From the NCBI GenBank assembly GCA_027080725.1, contig JALWRC010000097.1, positions 1-37,480 of the forward strand: a stretch of 37,480 nucleotides of DNA, written 5' to 3'. This DNA comes from Saprospiraceae bacterium. Its GTDB lineage: Bacteria > Bacteroidota > Bacteroidia > Chitinophagales > Saprospiraceae. Position numbers and translations under genes: made by a program. The notes below the pieces were generated by a model. It was not told the origin of the DNA. It made no database searches and was given only the letters and a program-made list of their open reading frames with translations. Below are positions 24,835 through 33,503 of this stretch, piece by piece (position 1 is the first letter of the stretch; every line of letters starts with the position of its first letter).

Positions 24835-25470
24835 TCATTTGAGTTTTATAACCTTCATCTCACTCGGGTCGAGCCGGGGTTTGGGTTGATCACCTTGCTC
24901 CGCTTGCTTTTTTAAGTACTCGAGATAATCGTTTTCAGATACTTCTTGAAACTTCTTCAGTCCCAATTCGATACGGTCACCTAGTATTTTTTCAAGTGAA
25001 GTACCTTGCAACATAAGCTTAAAAGTAGTCCAAACGCTATTCTTCCCCTTTATCCCCCAAATCACATCATTGGTCCCTGCTTCAAAGTGCATTTGAATCG
25101 AAGAAGTTCCCTCCATCTGATAGGGTTCAAACAGCTTCATATGTGTTTCAAAGAAGAAAAAAGGACCAATTCCGATAATCTTTTCTTCTCCCTTCCCGAT
25201 TTTGGGACCATCCCAAACCAAAATCCCCCCTTCAAAGCCGTCGTTGCCAAGGATTTTGGTTTCCACATTGGGGTCAATTTGTTTGATGGGGCTCCAGCGC
25301 AAGATCGTTTCGAAGGAAGACATATTGCGAAAGGTAAACCCGGATGGAGTACTTATCTGGGTTTCTTTCTTTACCAAAAACTCTCTTTCTCCTATCGTAT
25401 AATAAAGTGCCGCAGCTACGCCGGCTAGTACGAGCAATAAAAGAAGCACAATAAGAATAATTCGTTTCAT
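24835..25470 (-). CDS. membrane-anchored SRPBCC-family protein
   Basis: A 211-residue protein with one N-terminal membrane segment (~3-24, IILIVLLLLLVLAGVAAAL) followed by a soluble domain that reads as the SRPBCC (START/Bet v1-like) fold: an opening strand after the anchor (FLVKKETQISTP), the central IGPFFFFETHMKLFEPYQ and a long C-terminal helix (LEKILGDRIELGLKKFQEV). Such domains bind hydrophobic ligands; the ligand here is unknown. A charged tail (QAEQGDQPKPRLDPSEMKVIKLK in parts) ends the protein. The frame opens with TTG at 25476, but ATG at 25470 is the likelier start. It converges with ruvC and is separated from the upstream HemJ-like gene by ~156 nt. Confidence 0.72.
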   Translation of the reverse strand: MKRIILIVLLLLLVLAGVAAALYYTIGEREFLVKKETQISTPSGFTFRNMSSFETILRWSPIKQIDPNVETKILGNDGFEGGILVWDGPKIGKGEEKIIGIGPFFFFETHMKLFEPYQMEGTSSIQMHFEAGTNDVIWGIKGKNSVWTTFKLMLQGTSLEKILGDRIELGLKKFQEVSENDYLEYLKKQAEQGDQPKPRLDPSEMKVIKLK

Positions 25471-25626
25471 GGTCAAAAAGCTAAATTAAAAGAAGCGCAA
25501 TTGCATCTGCAAAGTATTATTGAGTCAAATAATGATAATAACGGTAGTTCTTACGAAAACTTATTTGATTTGAAGTTACCCCTAAGATACCTTGACATCC
25601 ATTTATGTTGCCTCGAAAAAAATAAA

Positions 25627-26118
25627 TTACGACCTCCTCTGAAGGATAATCCCTCCAATAATGAGTATCAGTGCAGGCAATCCACCGACTAATATCCACG
25701 GAATCGGGTCCTTGTGCACCGCTAGCAAAACGATCATGGATAGAAGCGCCAGAACCCCAAGGATGAGCCAAAGTACAGAAGTAGCAGTAACCGGTCCACC
25801 TTTGTGGATCGCTAACATTTTCTTTTTGGTCAGCAGATGAACTACGAGCATCAAAATAAGTACGGTCAGTTTGACATGCATCCATGGATTCTTGAGGTAC
25901 TTCGTATTGAGCACCAACATACCAATCCCAAGAATAAAGGTAGCCATCATCATAGGATTAACTACGGTGCGATACAACTGCATTTCAAACATTCCTACAG
26001 CTCTCGTTTGACCCATTTTGTTGTGTGCCACCATCGATTGTAACAGGACATAAAGAGAGCCTATCCAAAGTATGGCGGTAATAATATGAAGAGACTTAAT
26101 GAGTAATAGATAGTCCAT
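25627..26118 (-). CDS. HemJ/CopD-like four-helix membrane protein
   Basis: A 163-residue integral membrane protein with four or five hydrophobic segments. SLHIITAILWIGSLYV with His11 near the N-terminus, LYRTVVNPMMMATFILGIGML in the second region and PWMHVKLTVLILMLVVHLL with His81 and Lys83 resemble the HemJ (protoporphyrinogen oxidase) and CopD families, where the N-terminal His and the Lys are conserved. A heme-related role is therefore possible, but the C-terminal part (HKDPIPWILVGGLPALILIIGG) is not typical of HemJ, so function is open. It follows the 66-residue membrane protein by 12 nt and is probably in the same transcript. Confidence 0.65.
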   Translation of the reverse strand: MDYLLLIKSLHIITAILWIGSLYVLLQSMVAHNKMGQTRAVGMFEMQLYRTVVNPMMMATFILGIGMLVLNTKYLKNPWMHVKLTVLILMLVVHLLTKKKMLAIHKGGPVTATSVLWLILGVLALLSMIVLLAVHKDPIPWILVGGLPALILIIGGIILQRRS

Positions 26119-26130
26119 TTTGTAGTAGTT

Positions 26131-26331
26131 TTAGTGGAAAATAGTATTTCTTTTTGCCTTGTTTTTACGACTGCCAAAAGGCGGCAATATGATCGCCAAA
26201 ATAACCAAAACGACCACCACAGCAATCGCTAATAGCAGCACTATCGGAACGCTGTAGTATGAAATGGCGGATAACGAGTCATTATTTATCCATGAGCCGG
26301 CAACGAGATAAATCAGTGCAAAAGGAGTCAT
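26131..26331 (-). CDS. small hypothetical membrane protein
   Basis: A 66-residue protein with one strong membrane segment (VPIVLLLAIAVVVVLVILAI, ~28-48), a weaker hydrophobic N-terminus and a basic end (GSRKNKAKRN). I do not recognise a family. It lies 45 nt after the Crp/Fnr gene and 12 nt before the HemJ-like gene on the same strand. Its composition and spacing favour a real gene. Confidence 0.55.
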   Translation of the reverse strand: MTPFALIYLVAGSWINNDSLSAISYYSVPIVLLLAIAVVVVLVILAIILPPFGSRKNKAKRNTIFH

Positions 26332-26376
26332 AATTTTAGTTTATGAGGTGAAGATGCAACAATTAATTCAATGGCA

Positions 26377-27039
26377 TTACAAAAGTGTAATCTTATTTCT
26401 CTCCAACTTGACTTTTCCTTGTTTTTCCATGTTTTTGAGCAATCTAGAGACAGCTTCCCTGGAGACATTCAAGTCCTTGGAGATTTCGAAATGTGTAATT
26501 TTAAGGCTTTTCTTATTGCAGAGGATGGATTGGTGCTCTAGATAGTTAAGGAGTTGATCATCGAGTTTTGAAAAGGAAAGGCTATCCACCAAATCCATCA
26601 ATTCCATCATTTTCCGATCAAAAGTAGTAAAGACTAAATTTCTCCAAACGGCAAAGGTACTCATCCATTTATCGGCCATATTCAAGGGTACAAACCACAA
26701 TTGGCTCTCTTTGATGGCAATAGTCTTAAACTCGCTTCTCTTCTGGATCATACAACAGCTAAACGCAGCCGCACACGCTTCTCCATCGGTAAGGTAATAC
26801 AAAAGCCGCTCTTCCCCTTCATCCGTAACGCGCAATACCTTGACTATGCCATCCACTACTAATGGAATGTGGCGTACATAATCTCCATATTCCATCAAAA
26901 TATCGCCTGCTTTCACATTTTTGACCTGCACATGGTGGGCGAGCTCTTCGACAAACTGAGTTTGGTTAAGGCCGGGAAATTTAGAAGCAATGGTATCTTC
27001 AAAATAACTGAGAGGTATATTGTTTTGGTTTTGATTCAT
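26377..27039 (-). CDS. Crp/Fnr-family transcriptional regulator
   Basis: A 220-residue regulator with a cyclic-nucleotide-like sensor domain (~30-120), a dimer helix (~125-160) and a C-terminal winged helix with the recognition segment ISKDLNVSREAVSRLLKNME (~184-203). The sensor domain contains GEACAAAFSCCMIQK with Cys89, Cys95 and Cys96. That differs from the [4Fe-4S] ligand set of Fnr, which is N-terminal, but I recall similar cysteine patches in many Bacteroidota Crp/Fnr proteins. No arginine-serine cAMP pocket is evident. It lies between a SulP transporter (54 nt upstream) and two small membrane proteins, so local control or a thiol/redox response is plausible but unproven. Confidence 0.88.
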   Translation of the reverse strand: MNQNQNNIPLSYFEDTIASKFPGLNQTQFVEELAHHVQVKNVKAGDILMEYGDYVRHIPLVVDGIVKVLRVTDEGEERLLYYLTDGEACAAAFSCCMIQKRSEFKTIAIKESQLWFVPLNMADKWMSTFAVWRNLVFTTFDRKMMELMDLVDSLSFSKLDDQLLNYLEHQSILCNKKSLKITHFEISKDLNVSREAVSRLLKNMEKQGKVKLERNKITLL

Positions 27040-27093
27040 GATAGGTCGATGTCAAAAGATTATTATTCGATTAAAGATAACGTAAAAATACCT

Positions 27094-28797
27094 TTAAGAT
27101 TGGGACGAAAGAAGATGCTCAACGTATTGGATGGCTTCGGTTCTGTGCTTGAATATATTGGTCATACCAAACTCTTGTGCAAAACCGCCTTCTTTCAAGA
27201 AATCTCTAACGGGTTTCTTTAGATTACAAAGATATAAATCTCCTCCAAGTTGCACCCACCTCTTTCGCTCATGCAGTAAAAATTCCGCTCCTGACACATC
27301 GACAAAATTAACCCCTTTTAGATCAAGAATGACATACTTTGGAGCTTCGTCCAAGCTCAAATCAAATAGTTTTTCGGCGATGTGATCCACCGCTCCAAAG
27401 TAGATAGAACCATCTATTCTGGCTATCCTGTATAATGGATTCTCTTGTAGATTGTAAAGCTTTATATTTGAGTAACCGTCCGTATTATTGCTGGGATCTT
27501 TGCCGAGCAGCACGATACGCGGTGTAGATGTGCGCATCAGGTAAAAAATCAAGGCGAGCACGACCCCGATATAAATCGCAAACTCCAATTGTCTAAACAG
27601 CAGGGTAGTGGCAAAAGTCACCACCATGACCACTGTCTCATATCTCGAAGCATGAAATATTTTTTTGATGTGGTGAAAGTCTATTAGATTGTATCCCACT
27701 AAAATGATGATCCCACCCATCGCTGGTGTGGGGAGGTAAGCGGTCCAGGGTGCAATAAACAACAGAATGGCCAACAAAAATGCACTGGCAAAAATACCGG
27801 AAATAGGCGATTTGGCTCCGGCTTGAAAGTTGACGCCGGACCGGGTGAAAGAGCCGGCACCCACATAACAGCGGAAAAAGCTACTCACCATATGCACGAT
27901 ACCCTGGCCAATAAATTCCTGATTGGCATCGATGCGCTGGTGGCTGTGTACCGCTATAGCACGTGCAATAGATATAGTCTGAATGAGGCTTAAGAAACCA
28001 ACGGTTACCGCACCGGCGCTGAGTATCTGGATGTTGTCAATCGTCAATGCCGGAATATGAAATTCCGGAAAAACAGCTTCTATCTTGTCTATGAGTTGGA
28101 CCCCATGCGCCGTACCATCTATCCAAATATTGAGTAAAGTCCCAAATATCATCGCCAATAACATATAGGGCAACTTTGGAATAAATTTCTTAAACAACAA
28201 GGCAGACACAAACGTTGCCACCCCAATCAAAGCAGTATAATAATTGATCTGCGCCAGGTGTACACCGATGTACTGAAGAATCTCGGCAAAGGTAATTCCA
28301 CGAGGTACGGAGATCCCAAGTACATTTTTGAGCTGTTTCGCCGCAATCAACACCGCTGCTCCCGCCGTAAAGCCGATGATAACTGCATGGGAGACGAAAT
28401 TGACCAATATCCCCATCCTAAGTGCACCGAGCAATAGCTGAAACAAGCCTGCCAAAAAGGTTAGAATGACCGCATATTCGACAAATTGTTGACTCATCGG
28501 CTCCGCCACTTGACTCAATATCCCAAAAACAACAATAGAAATGGCTGTCGTTGGCCCAGAAATAATGTGGTAAGAAGATTGAAAAAAAGCGGCGATTACA
28601 GGACCAATCATAGCCGTATAAAGTCCAATCTCCGGAGGTAAACCGGCAATTAGGGCAAATGCTATGCCCTGGGGTAACACGATGACCGCTCCTGTTAGCC
28701 CGGCGACAATGTCCGCCCACAACGTCTTCTTCGTCGTTTTGGGCAACCATTGAAAAATGGGCATAAACTGTTTGATACTTAGGTTTCTTGTCTTCAC
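27094..28797 (-). CDS. SulP-family anion transporter with STAS domain
   Basis: A 567-residue transporter of the SulP/SLC26 family. The N-terminus contains LWADIVAGLTGAVIVLPQGIAFALIAGLPPEIGLYTA (read in parts), the SulP signature. About ten to twelve membrane segments fill residues 25-425. A cytoplasmic STAS domain follows (~450-560) with VILDLKGVNFVDVSGAEFL, the serine in DVSG being the usual phosphorylation-type site. Substrates in the family include sulfate, bicarbonate and other anions; which one cannot be told here. The start used is GTG at 28797; an ATG at 28764 is the alternative and leaves the SulP core intact. The Crp/Fnr gene follows 54 nt downstream. Confidence 0.93.
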   Translation of the reverse strand: MKTRNLSIKQFMPIFQWLPKTTKKTLWADIVAGLTGAVIVLPQGIAFALIAGLPPEIGLYTAMIGPVIAAFFQSSYHIISGPTTAISIVVFGILSQVAEPMSQQFVEYAVILTFLAGLFQLLLGALRMGILVNFVSHAVIIGFTAGAAVLIAAKQLKNVLGISVPRGITFAEILQYIGVHLAQINYYTALIGVATFVSALLFKKFIPKLPYMLLAMIFGTLLNIWIDGTAHGVQLIDKIEAVFPEFHIPALTIDNIQILSAGAVTVGFLSLIQTISIARAIAVHSHQRIDANQEFIGQGIVHMVSSFFRCYVGAGSFTRSGVNFQAGAKSPISGIFASAFLLAILLFIAPWTAYLPTPAMGGIIILVGYNLIDFHHIKKIFHASRYETVVMVVTFATTLLFRQLEFAIYIGVVLALIFYLMRTSTPRIVLLGKDPSNNTDGYSNIKLYNLQENPLYRIARIDGSIYFGAVDHIAEKLFDLSLDEAPKYVILDLKGVNFVDVSGAEFLLHERKRWVQLGGDLYLCNLKKPVRDFLKEGGFAQEFGMTNIFKHRTEAIQYVEHLLSSQS

Positions 28798-28942
28798 TCT
28801 TCAATAAAATCTCGTCAGACCCGTTAACATCCTCCGGATATAAGTCTTTTGTGATACAATTATGTCGATTATTACTATTCAGGCCTCTCCGAAGTAGCAA
28901 TAGAGAGGGCATTGGTACAAAATAAAACCATTATATGGCCAC

Positions 28943-28963
28943 TCATCCGAAAAAAACGGATGA
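28943..28963. other. short hairpin between SulP and UPF0104 genes
   Basis: TCATCCG at 28943-28949 pairs with CGGATGA at 28957-28963 around seven A residues. It is downstream of the UPF0104 gene on the minus strand, but no T-tract follows, so a terminator call is weak. Confidence 0.3.
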
Positions 28964-29046
28964 ACATTGCGAACGATGCTACCGTAATAGTTCCAAACCA
29001 AGCCCAAAGTTAGAAAAATCAAACGAAAAGAACCTTTGTCCCGGGT

Positions 29047-30129
29047 TTACCGGTCTCTCGATAAGACCCGCTTGAGCCACAAAGGAATGATAATCACTCC
29101 TGAAATGAGGTAAAAATAGTATGATAACAGCCTCCAAACACTGGCCACAATCATAGATAGTGACGCCGGTATATAATCCGACAAAAAGCCATTGAAAACA
29201 AATTCTGCAATACCACTACTTCCCGGTGTAGGCATAAAGGCCATGAAAAGATAGATCGCCAAAGAACGCCCTACTAACACTGTTTGGGGTAGAAGGTCTG
29301 CAGACACCTTTGGAACAAATGCAATAATTAAAAAATTGAGCAATAAAAAACGGCAAATCCACCCCAACGCCGTCGCTCCAAATACCGACAAATGATAGCC
29401 AATTGGTTTTTTCTTTATTTTTTGAGAGGTCAGTATCACATCGTCTCCAGTCTCACTGAGCTGCCGCCGATACTTGCGCAACCACTTAAACCGGCTCAAC
29501 CATACGAGAAAGTTTTTTATCAATTCGGGGTGTAAGAAAACCCCAATAAAGAAAAAAGCACCATAGAGGGTCATAAAGATATAAAAAGAAAGCAGAGAAA
29601 TACCCCACCCTCCCAAATCTGCAAAATTTTGGGCTCCCGGCCGTATCCAGGAAACACCGAGAAGCAGGTAAAAAACAGGTACTGCCACCGCAAAGAACAT
29701 GGTGTCGAGGATGATGGAGTAAAGCACGACTGCCGTCGTCCGGGCTGCCTTCAACCTCTCCTTTGAAAGAAGAAAAAAAGCAACGACAGACCCTCCCAAA
29801 CTCGTAGGAGATATGGCCGAACTAAACTCCCATAGAAACACAAGTTCTATGCTCTTCATCCAACTCAAAAAGCTATCCGTGAGTTTGCGTAATCTATAGG
29901 CATAAGCCATATGGCGTAATAACACCATTAGCACAGCCATCGCCGTCCAGAATAGAGTATGATTATTCCATTGGATTTGATAGATATAATTCGGGTCAAA
30001 ATCCCTCCACGTGAGATAAACAAGCACCATTACACCAATCGTAATCGGGATGATTATTTTAGTCGGAGTCAGATGCTTTAATGCTGCTTGCTCCTTCTTG
30101 GCAAATTTTTTTAGGCTATTTGGCGCCAT
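29047..30129 (-). CDS. UPF0104 / LPG-synthase-TM-like membrane protein
   Basis: A 360-residue integral membrane protein with about eight membrane segments. FLWEFSSAISPTSLGGSVVAFFLLSKERL near 100-128 and the C-terminal FMPTPGSSGIAEFVF match the lysylphosphatidylglycerol synthase membrane domain (UPF0104) family. The soluble aminoacyl-transferase domain of MprF is missing, so it may act as a lipid flippase or have another envelope function. Its long KKKPIGYH-containing linker (~230-250) separates the two halves. It is divergent from the GH18 gene. The ATG at 30129 follows an in-frame stop closely, so the start is well fixed. Confidence 0.85.
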   Translation of the reverse strand: MAPNSLKKFAKKEQAALKHLTPTKIIIPITIGVMVLVYLTWRDFDPNYIYQIQWNNHTLFWTAMAVLMVLLRHMAYAYRLRKLTDSFLSWMKSIELVFLWEFSSAISPTSLGGSVVAFFLLSKERLKAARTTAVVLYSIILDTMFFAVAVPVFYLLLGVSWIRPGAQNFADLGGWGISLLSFYIFMTLYGAFFFIGVFLHPELIKNFLVWLSRFKWLRKYRRQLSETGDDVILTSQKIKKKPIGYHLSVFGATALGWICRFLLLNFLIIAFVPKVSADLLPQTVLVGRSLAIYLFMAFMPTPGSSGIAEFVFNGFLSDYIPASLSMIVASVWRLLSYYFYLISGVIIIPLWLKRVLSRDR

Positions 30130-30333
30130 TTATCCATGTAAAATTGAAGAAATATCACATACGATGTACTCTAACAAAAAGAACTTTGTGGGGTTCGGAT
30201 ATAGAAAGAATATTATAGACTTTCTTCTAAATATCGAAATCTTACCTATATTTATGCGGTTTAAACAATCAAGGGTTGTGCTTACTTCGAAAAGTATTGT
30301 TTTCTGAGTAGATACAACAATATTCAAATAGAT

Positions 30334-32130
30334 ATGAGTAAAATATTAATCAGTATCATAATCCTCTTAGCTGCAGGTCTTCCGGCACAAATGGTGCCTC
30401 AGATGTACTCCGTGCATAAGGAAGAAAGTGATTATTACAGCCAATTCACCAAAGAAGAACTCGCTCGAATGTTCGAGCCTGCCAAGGCGGTACCTCCCCG
30501 GGTTTATCCCCGGGGTGCTTGCAAATTGGACAAAATTGTGTTTGGATTTCACCCCTATTGGGAAGAGGGTGCGGAAGTCCACTATCAATGGGATTTGCTC
30601 AGCGACTTTTGCTACTTCGGGTACAAGGTCAACCCCGCTACAGGTACTCCCAGTACCGTACACGAATGGTTGACAGCGGGCTCTGTCAATGCCGCAAAAG
30701 CGCACGGAACACGCCTACATCTCGCTATGACCCTCTTTAGTGGTCACGATAAGTTTCTCAACAACAAAACCGCACAACGCAATTTTTCAAATACCATCAT
30801 CTCCCTTCTAAAAAAGAGAAATGCCATTGGAGTAAACCTCGATATCGAAGCAGTACCCAAAACCTTAAAGCGTCAATTGACAGAGTTTGTCTTGTTTTTT
30901 GGTAACGAACTGCACAAGGCAATTCCCGGAAGTATTTTGAGTATCGATATTCCTGCAGTGGATTGGTCCGGAACTTTTGAGATCAAAAAGATGAATAAGG
31001 TCGTCGATATTTACTTTATAATGGGATATGGGTATTATTACGGCGGAAGTAGCGAATCCGGCCCTACTGCTCCTCTTTATTCATTTGTAGACTACTATGA
31101 TTACAATCTTTCCCGCTCTGTATCCTATTACCAATCAGTGGGAATGCCTTTGGATAAGATGGTCCTGGGACTGCCGTACTACGGCAAGACCTGGAAAGTG
31201 TCTAAGACCGGAGCCCCGGCCAAAACTCTGGGCAAAGGAACCACTGTATTCTATCGAGACACAAAAAAGAATGAAAACGGGTATTTTTCCCGCTCCAATG
31301 CCCGATGGGCCAGTACCTGTTTTGCCAATTACTTTCTGTACAAAAAAAGCAATGTGTGGTACCACGCATTTGTACTGAGTGCCAACGAACAGCGAAGTAA
31401 AATGGAGATCATCCGGTTGAGGAGACTCGCCGGTACAGGGATGTGGGCATTGGGTTACGATGACGGGTACAATGATTTGTGGAATGTGCTTAGAGAGACC
31501 ATGACCGAATGCTACCAGCAACCTTGCAAAGGTACCTTGTACGACAATGGAGGACCCTATGGGGATTACTACAACTCCGAAAGCAACAGTGTCGTGCTTC
31601 ACCCTGCCGAAAAAGGTAGATTAAAACTGAAGTTTTCCTACTTTTCTACCGTCAAAGACGAAGATTATCTCTCTATTTATGACGGAAAAGATACTAAAGC
31701 CAAGTTGATAGGCAAATTTACAGGAACCACCTCCGTCCCCGAAATCAAGTCAACAGGGCCGTACCTCTATCTCAGATTTCACTCCAATGGAGCTACTCGA
31801 AGGAAAGGGTACAAGGCTGTTTGGAGCTGTGATACCATGGACGTCGGAACCGTCAATCCCGGAGTAAAAACGGGAGTTTCGTACAACGTTACCCCGAACC
31901 CGAGTCAGGGAAAGACCGTTCTTCACCTCAACGGATTAGCGCCGGGCAGTTATGAGTTATTCGTGTATAATCTTCATGGTAAAAAGATGGTTCAAAAGAC
32001 CATTCACAGTTCCGGACAACCGGTCGACGAAACCATTGACCTAAAGAGTAGTCCGAAGGGATTCTACAAGTTTTATGTCAAAAACAAGTCCCATACCATC
32101 ATGGTGTCCGGAAGTGTGGTCGTTCAATGA
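30334..32130 (+). CDS. secreted GH18-like hydrolase with CUB and T9SS sorting domains
   Basis: A 598-residue exported protein. A signal peptide (ILISIIILLAAGLPAQ) is followed by a GH18 catalytic-type domain (~64-390): IVFGFHPYW opens it, AIGVNLDIE holds the active-site segment with Asp170 and Glu172, and YYFIMGYGYYY-like, VLGLPYYGKTW and GMWALGYDDGY are further barrel strands. The first Asp of the DxxDxDxE motif is Ile and the second is Asn; the acid Glu172 is kept. A CUB domain (~398-495, CKGTLYDNGG to AVWSC) and a T9SS type A sorting domain (~508-598, VTPNPSQGKTVLHL) follow. It may cleave chitin or peptidoglycan-type glycans outside the cell. No polysaccharide-use locus surrounds it. Confidence 0.88.
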   Translation: MSKILISIIILLAAGLPAQMVPQMYSVHKEESDYYSQFTKEELARMFEPAKAVPPRVYPRGACKLDKIVFGFHPYWEEGAEVHYQWDLLSDFCYFGYKVNPATGTPSTVHEWLTAGSVNAAKAHGTRLHLAMTLFSGHDKFLNNKTAQRNFSNTIISLLKKRNAIGVNLDIEAVPKTLKRQLTEFVLFFGNELHKAIPGSILSIDIPAVDWSGTFEIKKMNKVVDIYFIMGYGYYYGGSSESGPTAPLYSFVDYYDYNLSRSVSYYQSVGMPLDKMVLGLPYYGKTWKVSKTGAPAKTLGKGTTVFYRDTKKNENGYFSRSNARWASTCFANYFLYKKSNVWYHAFVLSANEQRSKMEIIRLRRLAGTGMWALGYDDGYNDLWNVLRETMTECYQQPCKGTLYDNGGPYGDYYNSESNSVVLHPAEKGRLKLKFSYFSTVKDEDYLSIYDGKDTKAKLIGKFTGTTSVPEIKSTGPYLYLRFHSNGATRRKGYKAVWSCDTMDVGTVNPGVKTGVSYNVTPNPSQGKTVLHLNGLAPGSYELFVYNLHGKKMVQKTIHSSGQPVDETIDLKSSPKGFYKFYVKNKSHTIMVSGSVVVQ

Positions 32131-32241
32131 GAAGTAGTATCATCTGGGCTGAAACCTGTCTTGCCAGGAATGCGTTGGTTTTATAATAATCAAAATACCC
32201 CCATGTTGCTAATCAAAAAGGATTTGATTCCAATTATTATG

Positions 32242-32835
32242 TTATAAAACATAATTCCAGGAAAGGAATAGGGAATTAATACTATAGTCAATACCTCTTC
32301 CTGTTTTTATGGCATTGTTTAACCCATACGAGTATTCAATTTGCACCATGCTCCTCTTTGAAACAGCGTAAGAAGCAAATGGTAGGATATCGATAAAGTA
32401 GTGTTGTTTGCGCTTATCAGAGAGTCCGCCACCTTGACCGCCAACCCCGGGGGAAGAAAATATCCTAAGGCAAGGAGTGGTTTTAACCCCTATGCGAAAA
32501 GACTTAAACACCCTATACGCTCCACCTAATACAACTCCGCCGTACATATTTCGCCATGTGCCGAAAAATTCATCAAATGCACCATTATAGATAAGGGTTA
32601 GACCCGTCATAAAAGTGTATCTACGCCTCTCCATGTACCTTTCTATAGATGTTTTGAAGGCAACTATTGGTTTGAATTTAAAAGAGAAAGCATTTTCAAT
32701 ATTGTCATTAGAATTATTATGGAAACAATAATTTGAGTATCCTATTGATATAGAAGGTACAATTTGTGAAGCAACATGATCACAAAATACAAATAACATT
32801 ACCGTAAGAACAATGCCTAAAGCTGGTTTTTTCAT
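32242..32835 (-). CDS. hypothetical outer-membrane beta-barrel protein
   Basis: A 197-residue protein with an N-terminal signal peptide (LGIVLTVMLFVFCDHVAS). The mature part alternates polar and aromatic residues in short strands (SISIGYSNYCFH, YTFMTGLTLIYNGAF, MVQIEYSYGLNNAIK) and ends LFLSWNYVL, a pattern of a small outer-membrane barrel. I do not recognise a specific family. Its start codon directly adjoins the leader repeat shared with the zinc metallopeptidase, so both may be under the same control although they are 13 kb apart. It converges with the GH18 gene. Confidence 0.68.
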   Translation of the reverse strand: MKKPALGIVLTVMLFVFCDHVASQIVPSISIGYSNYCFHNNSNDNIENAFSFKFKPIVAFKTSIERYMERRRYTFMTGLTLIYNGAFDEFFGTWRNMYGGVVLGGAYRVFKSFRIGVKTTPCLRIFSSPGVGGQGGGLSDKRKQHYFIDILPFASYAVSKRSMVQIEYSYGLNNAIKTGRGIDYSINSLFLSWNYVL

Positions 32836-32937
32836 CTGTTTGTTTTTTATTGTCTTTCAATGGTCATATGGAACCTTTGATGATTAAAACAATCATTACT
32901 TTGTGTGCTTAATAATTGTTTTAATCATGTCGGTTTC
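32836..32937 (-). repeat. shared 5' leader repeat, copy 2
   Basis: This copy adjoins the start codon at 32835 just as copy 1 (18941-19043) adjoins that at 18940. The stem is GATTAAAACAAT (32882-32893) with ATTGTTTTAATC (32915-32926), perfect over 12 bp, and the loop is 21 nt as in copy 1. Loop sequences differ while stem and length are kept. Confidence 0.75.
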
Positions 32938-33476
32938 ATGTGATGGATTATTTTATTACTAAATTCAAGTTGTAACTACATTTATAAATACGGCTACCGG
33001 AATACACTTCAATATTAGAATAGTATCTTTTGCCCCATACCTCAAAAGCATGAACACAACCATCTTGTACTATTATAGACCCCTTTCTGAGCTATTGCGC
33101 TGCCTGATGTATCGGAAATAAATCAAAAAGCGCATTTGGAAAAAGCAAAAGTGTGTATTACAATGTGTACTACAAAATTCAGATTTGAACCTTGTAATAG
33201 ATTCATAACACATTGGCGTGACAGGTTATGAAATGGTAAAGCTACAACCTCCCATTCAATCATTTCCTCCCCCCTTTGCAACACGTCCCCATAAAATATT
33301 AATCCAATGACCCAATGTGTATACTCCGAAAAGTTAACTTTTAATGTTTGAAGACAAGTATTAGGACAAAGTCTCGATGGGCACGATGGTGTCTAATATC
33401 GCCTTGGTGCCACGGTGTGGGTAGTCGGTGGACATTTCTTTTTATAGGAATAACATCATCAAATGGTGAGACCTTT
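32938..33476. other. intergenic region upstream of the glycosyltransferase
   Basis: An AT-rich gap with no recognisable gene. It contains a loose relative of the 19215 repeat near 33153-33183 and a perfect 14-bp palindrome AAAAGTTAACTTTT at 33329-33342. A possible 23-codon ORF at 33050 is too short and featureless to call. Confidence 0.45.
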
Positions 33477-33496
33477 CTATCTTTGTCGAAAGATAG
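33477..33496 (+). promoter_or_regulatory. glycosyltransferase promoter overlapped by a hairpin
   Basis: TATCTTTG at 33478-33485 matches TAnnTTTG. It is embedded in a perfect inverted repeat, CTATCTTT (33477-33484) and AAAGATAG (33489-33496), with loop GTCG. The ATG of the glycosyltransferase is 18 nt after the -7 element. A dyad on the -7 element could be an operator, or a hairpin at the mRNA 5' end. Confidence 0.45.
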
Positions 33497-33503
33497 AGCG
33501 AGT

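Noticed and set aside
30130-30327. 65-codon minus-strand frame before the UPF0104 gene
   Set aside because: It stops at the overlapping TAA just before the ATG at 30129, has no coding character and lies in the divergent promoter region.
30497-30518. CCCCGGG-rich hairpin as a terminator
   Set aside because: It lies inside the GH18 coding region near the start and has no T-tract.
33348-33503. 52 extra N-terminal codons of the glycosyltransferase frame
   Set aside because: They are unlike the family, and a promoter -7 element lies inside them (33478-33485); the ATG at 33504 gives the conserved start.
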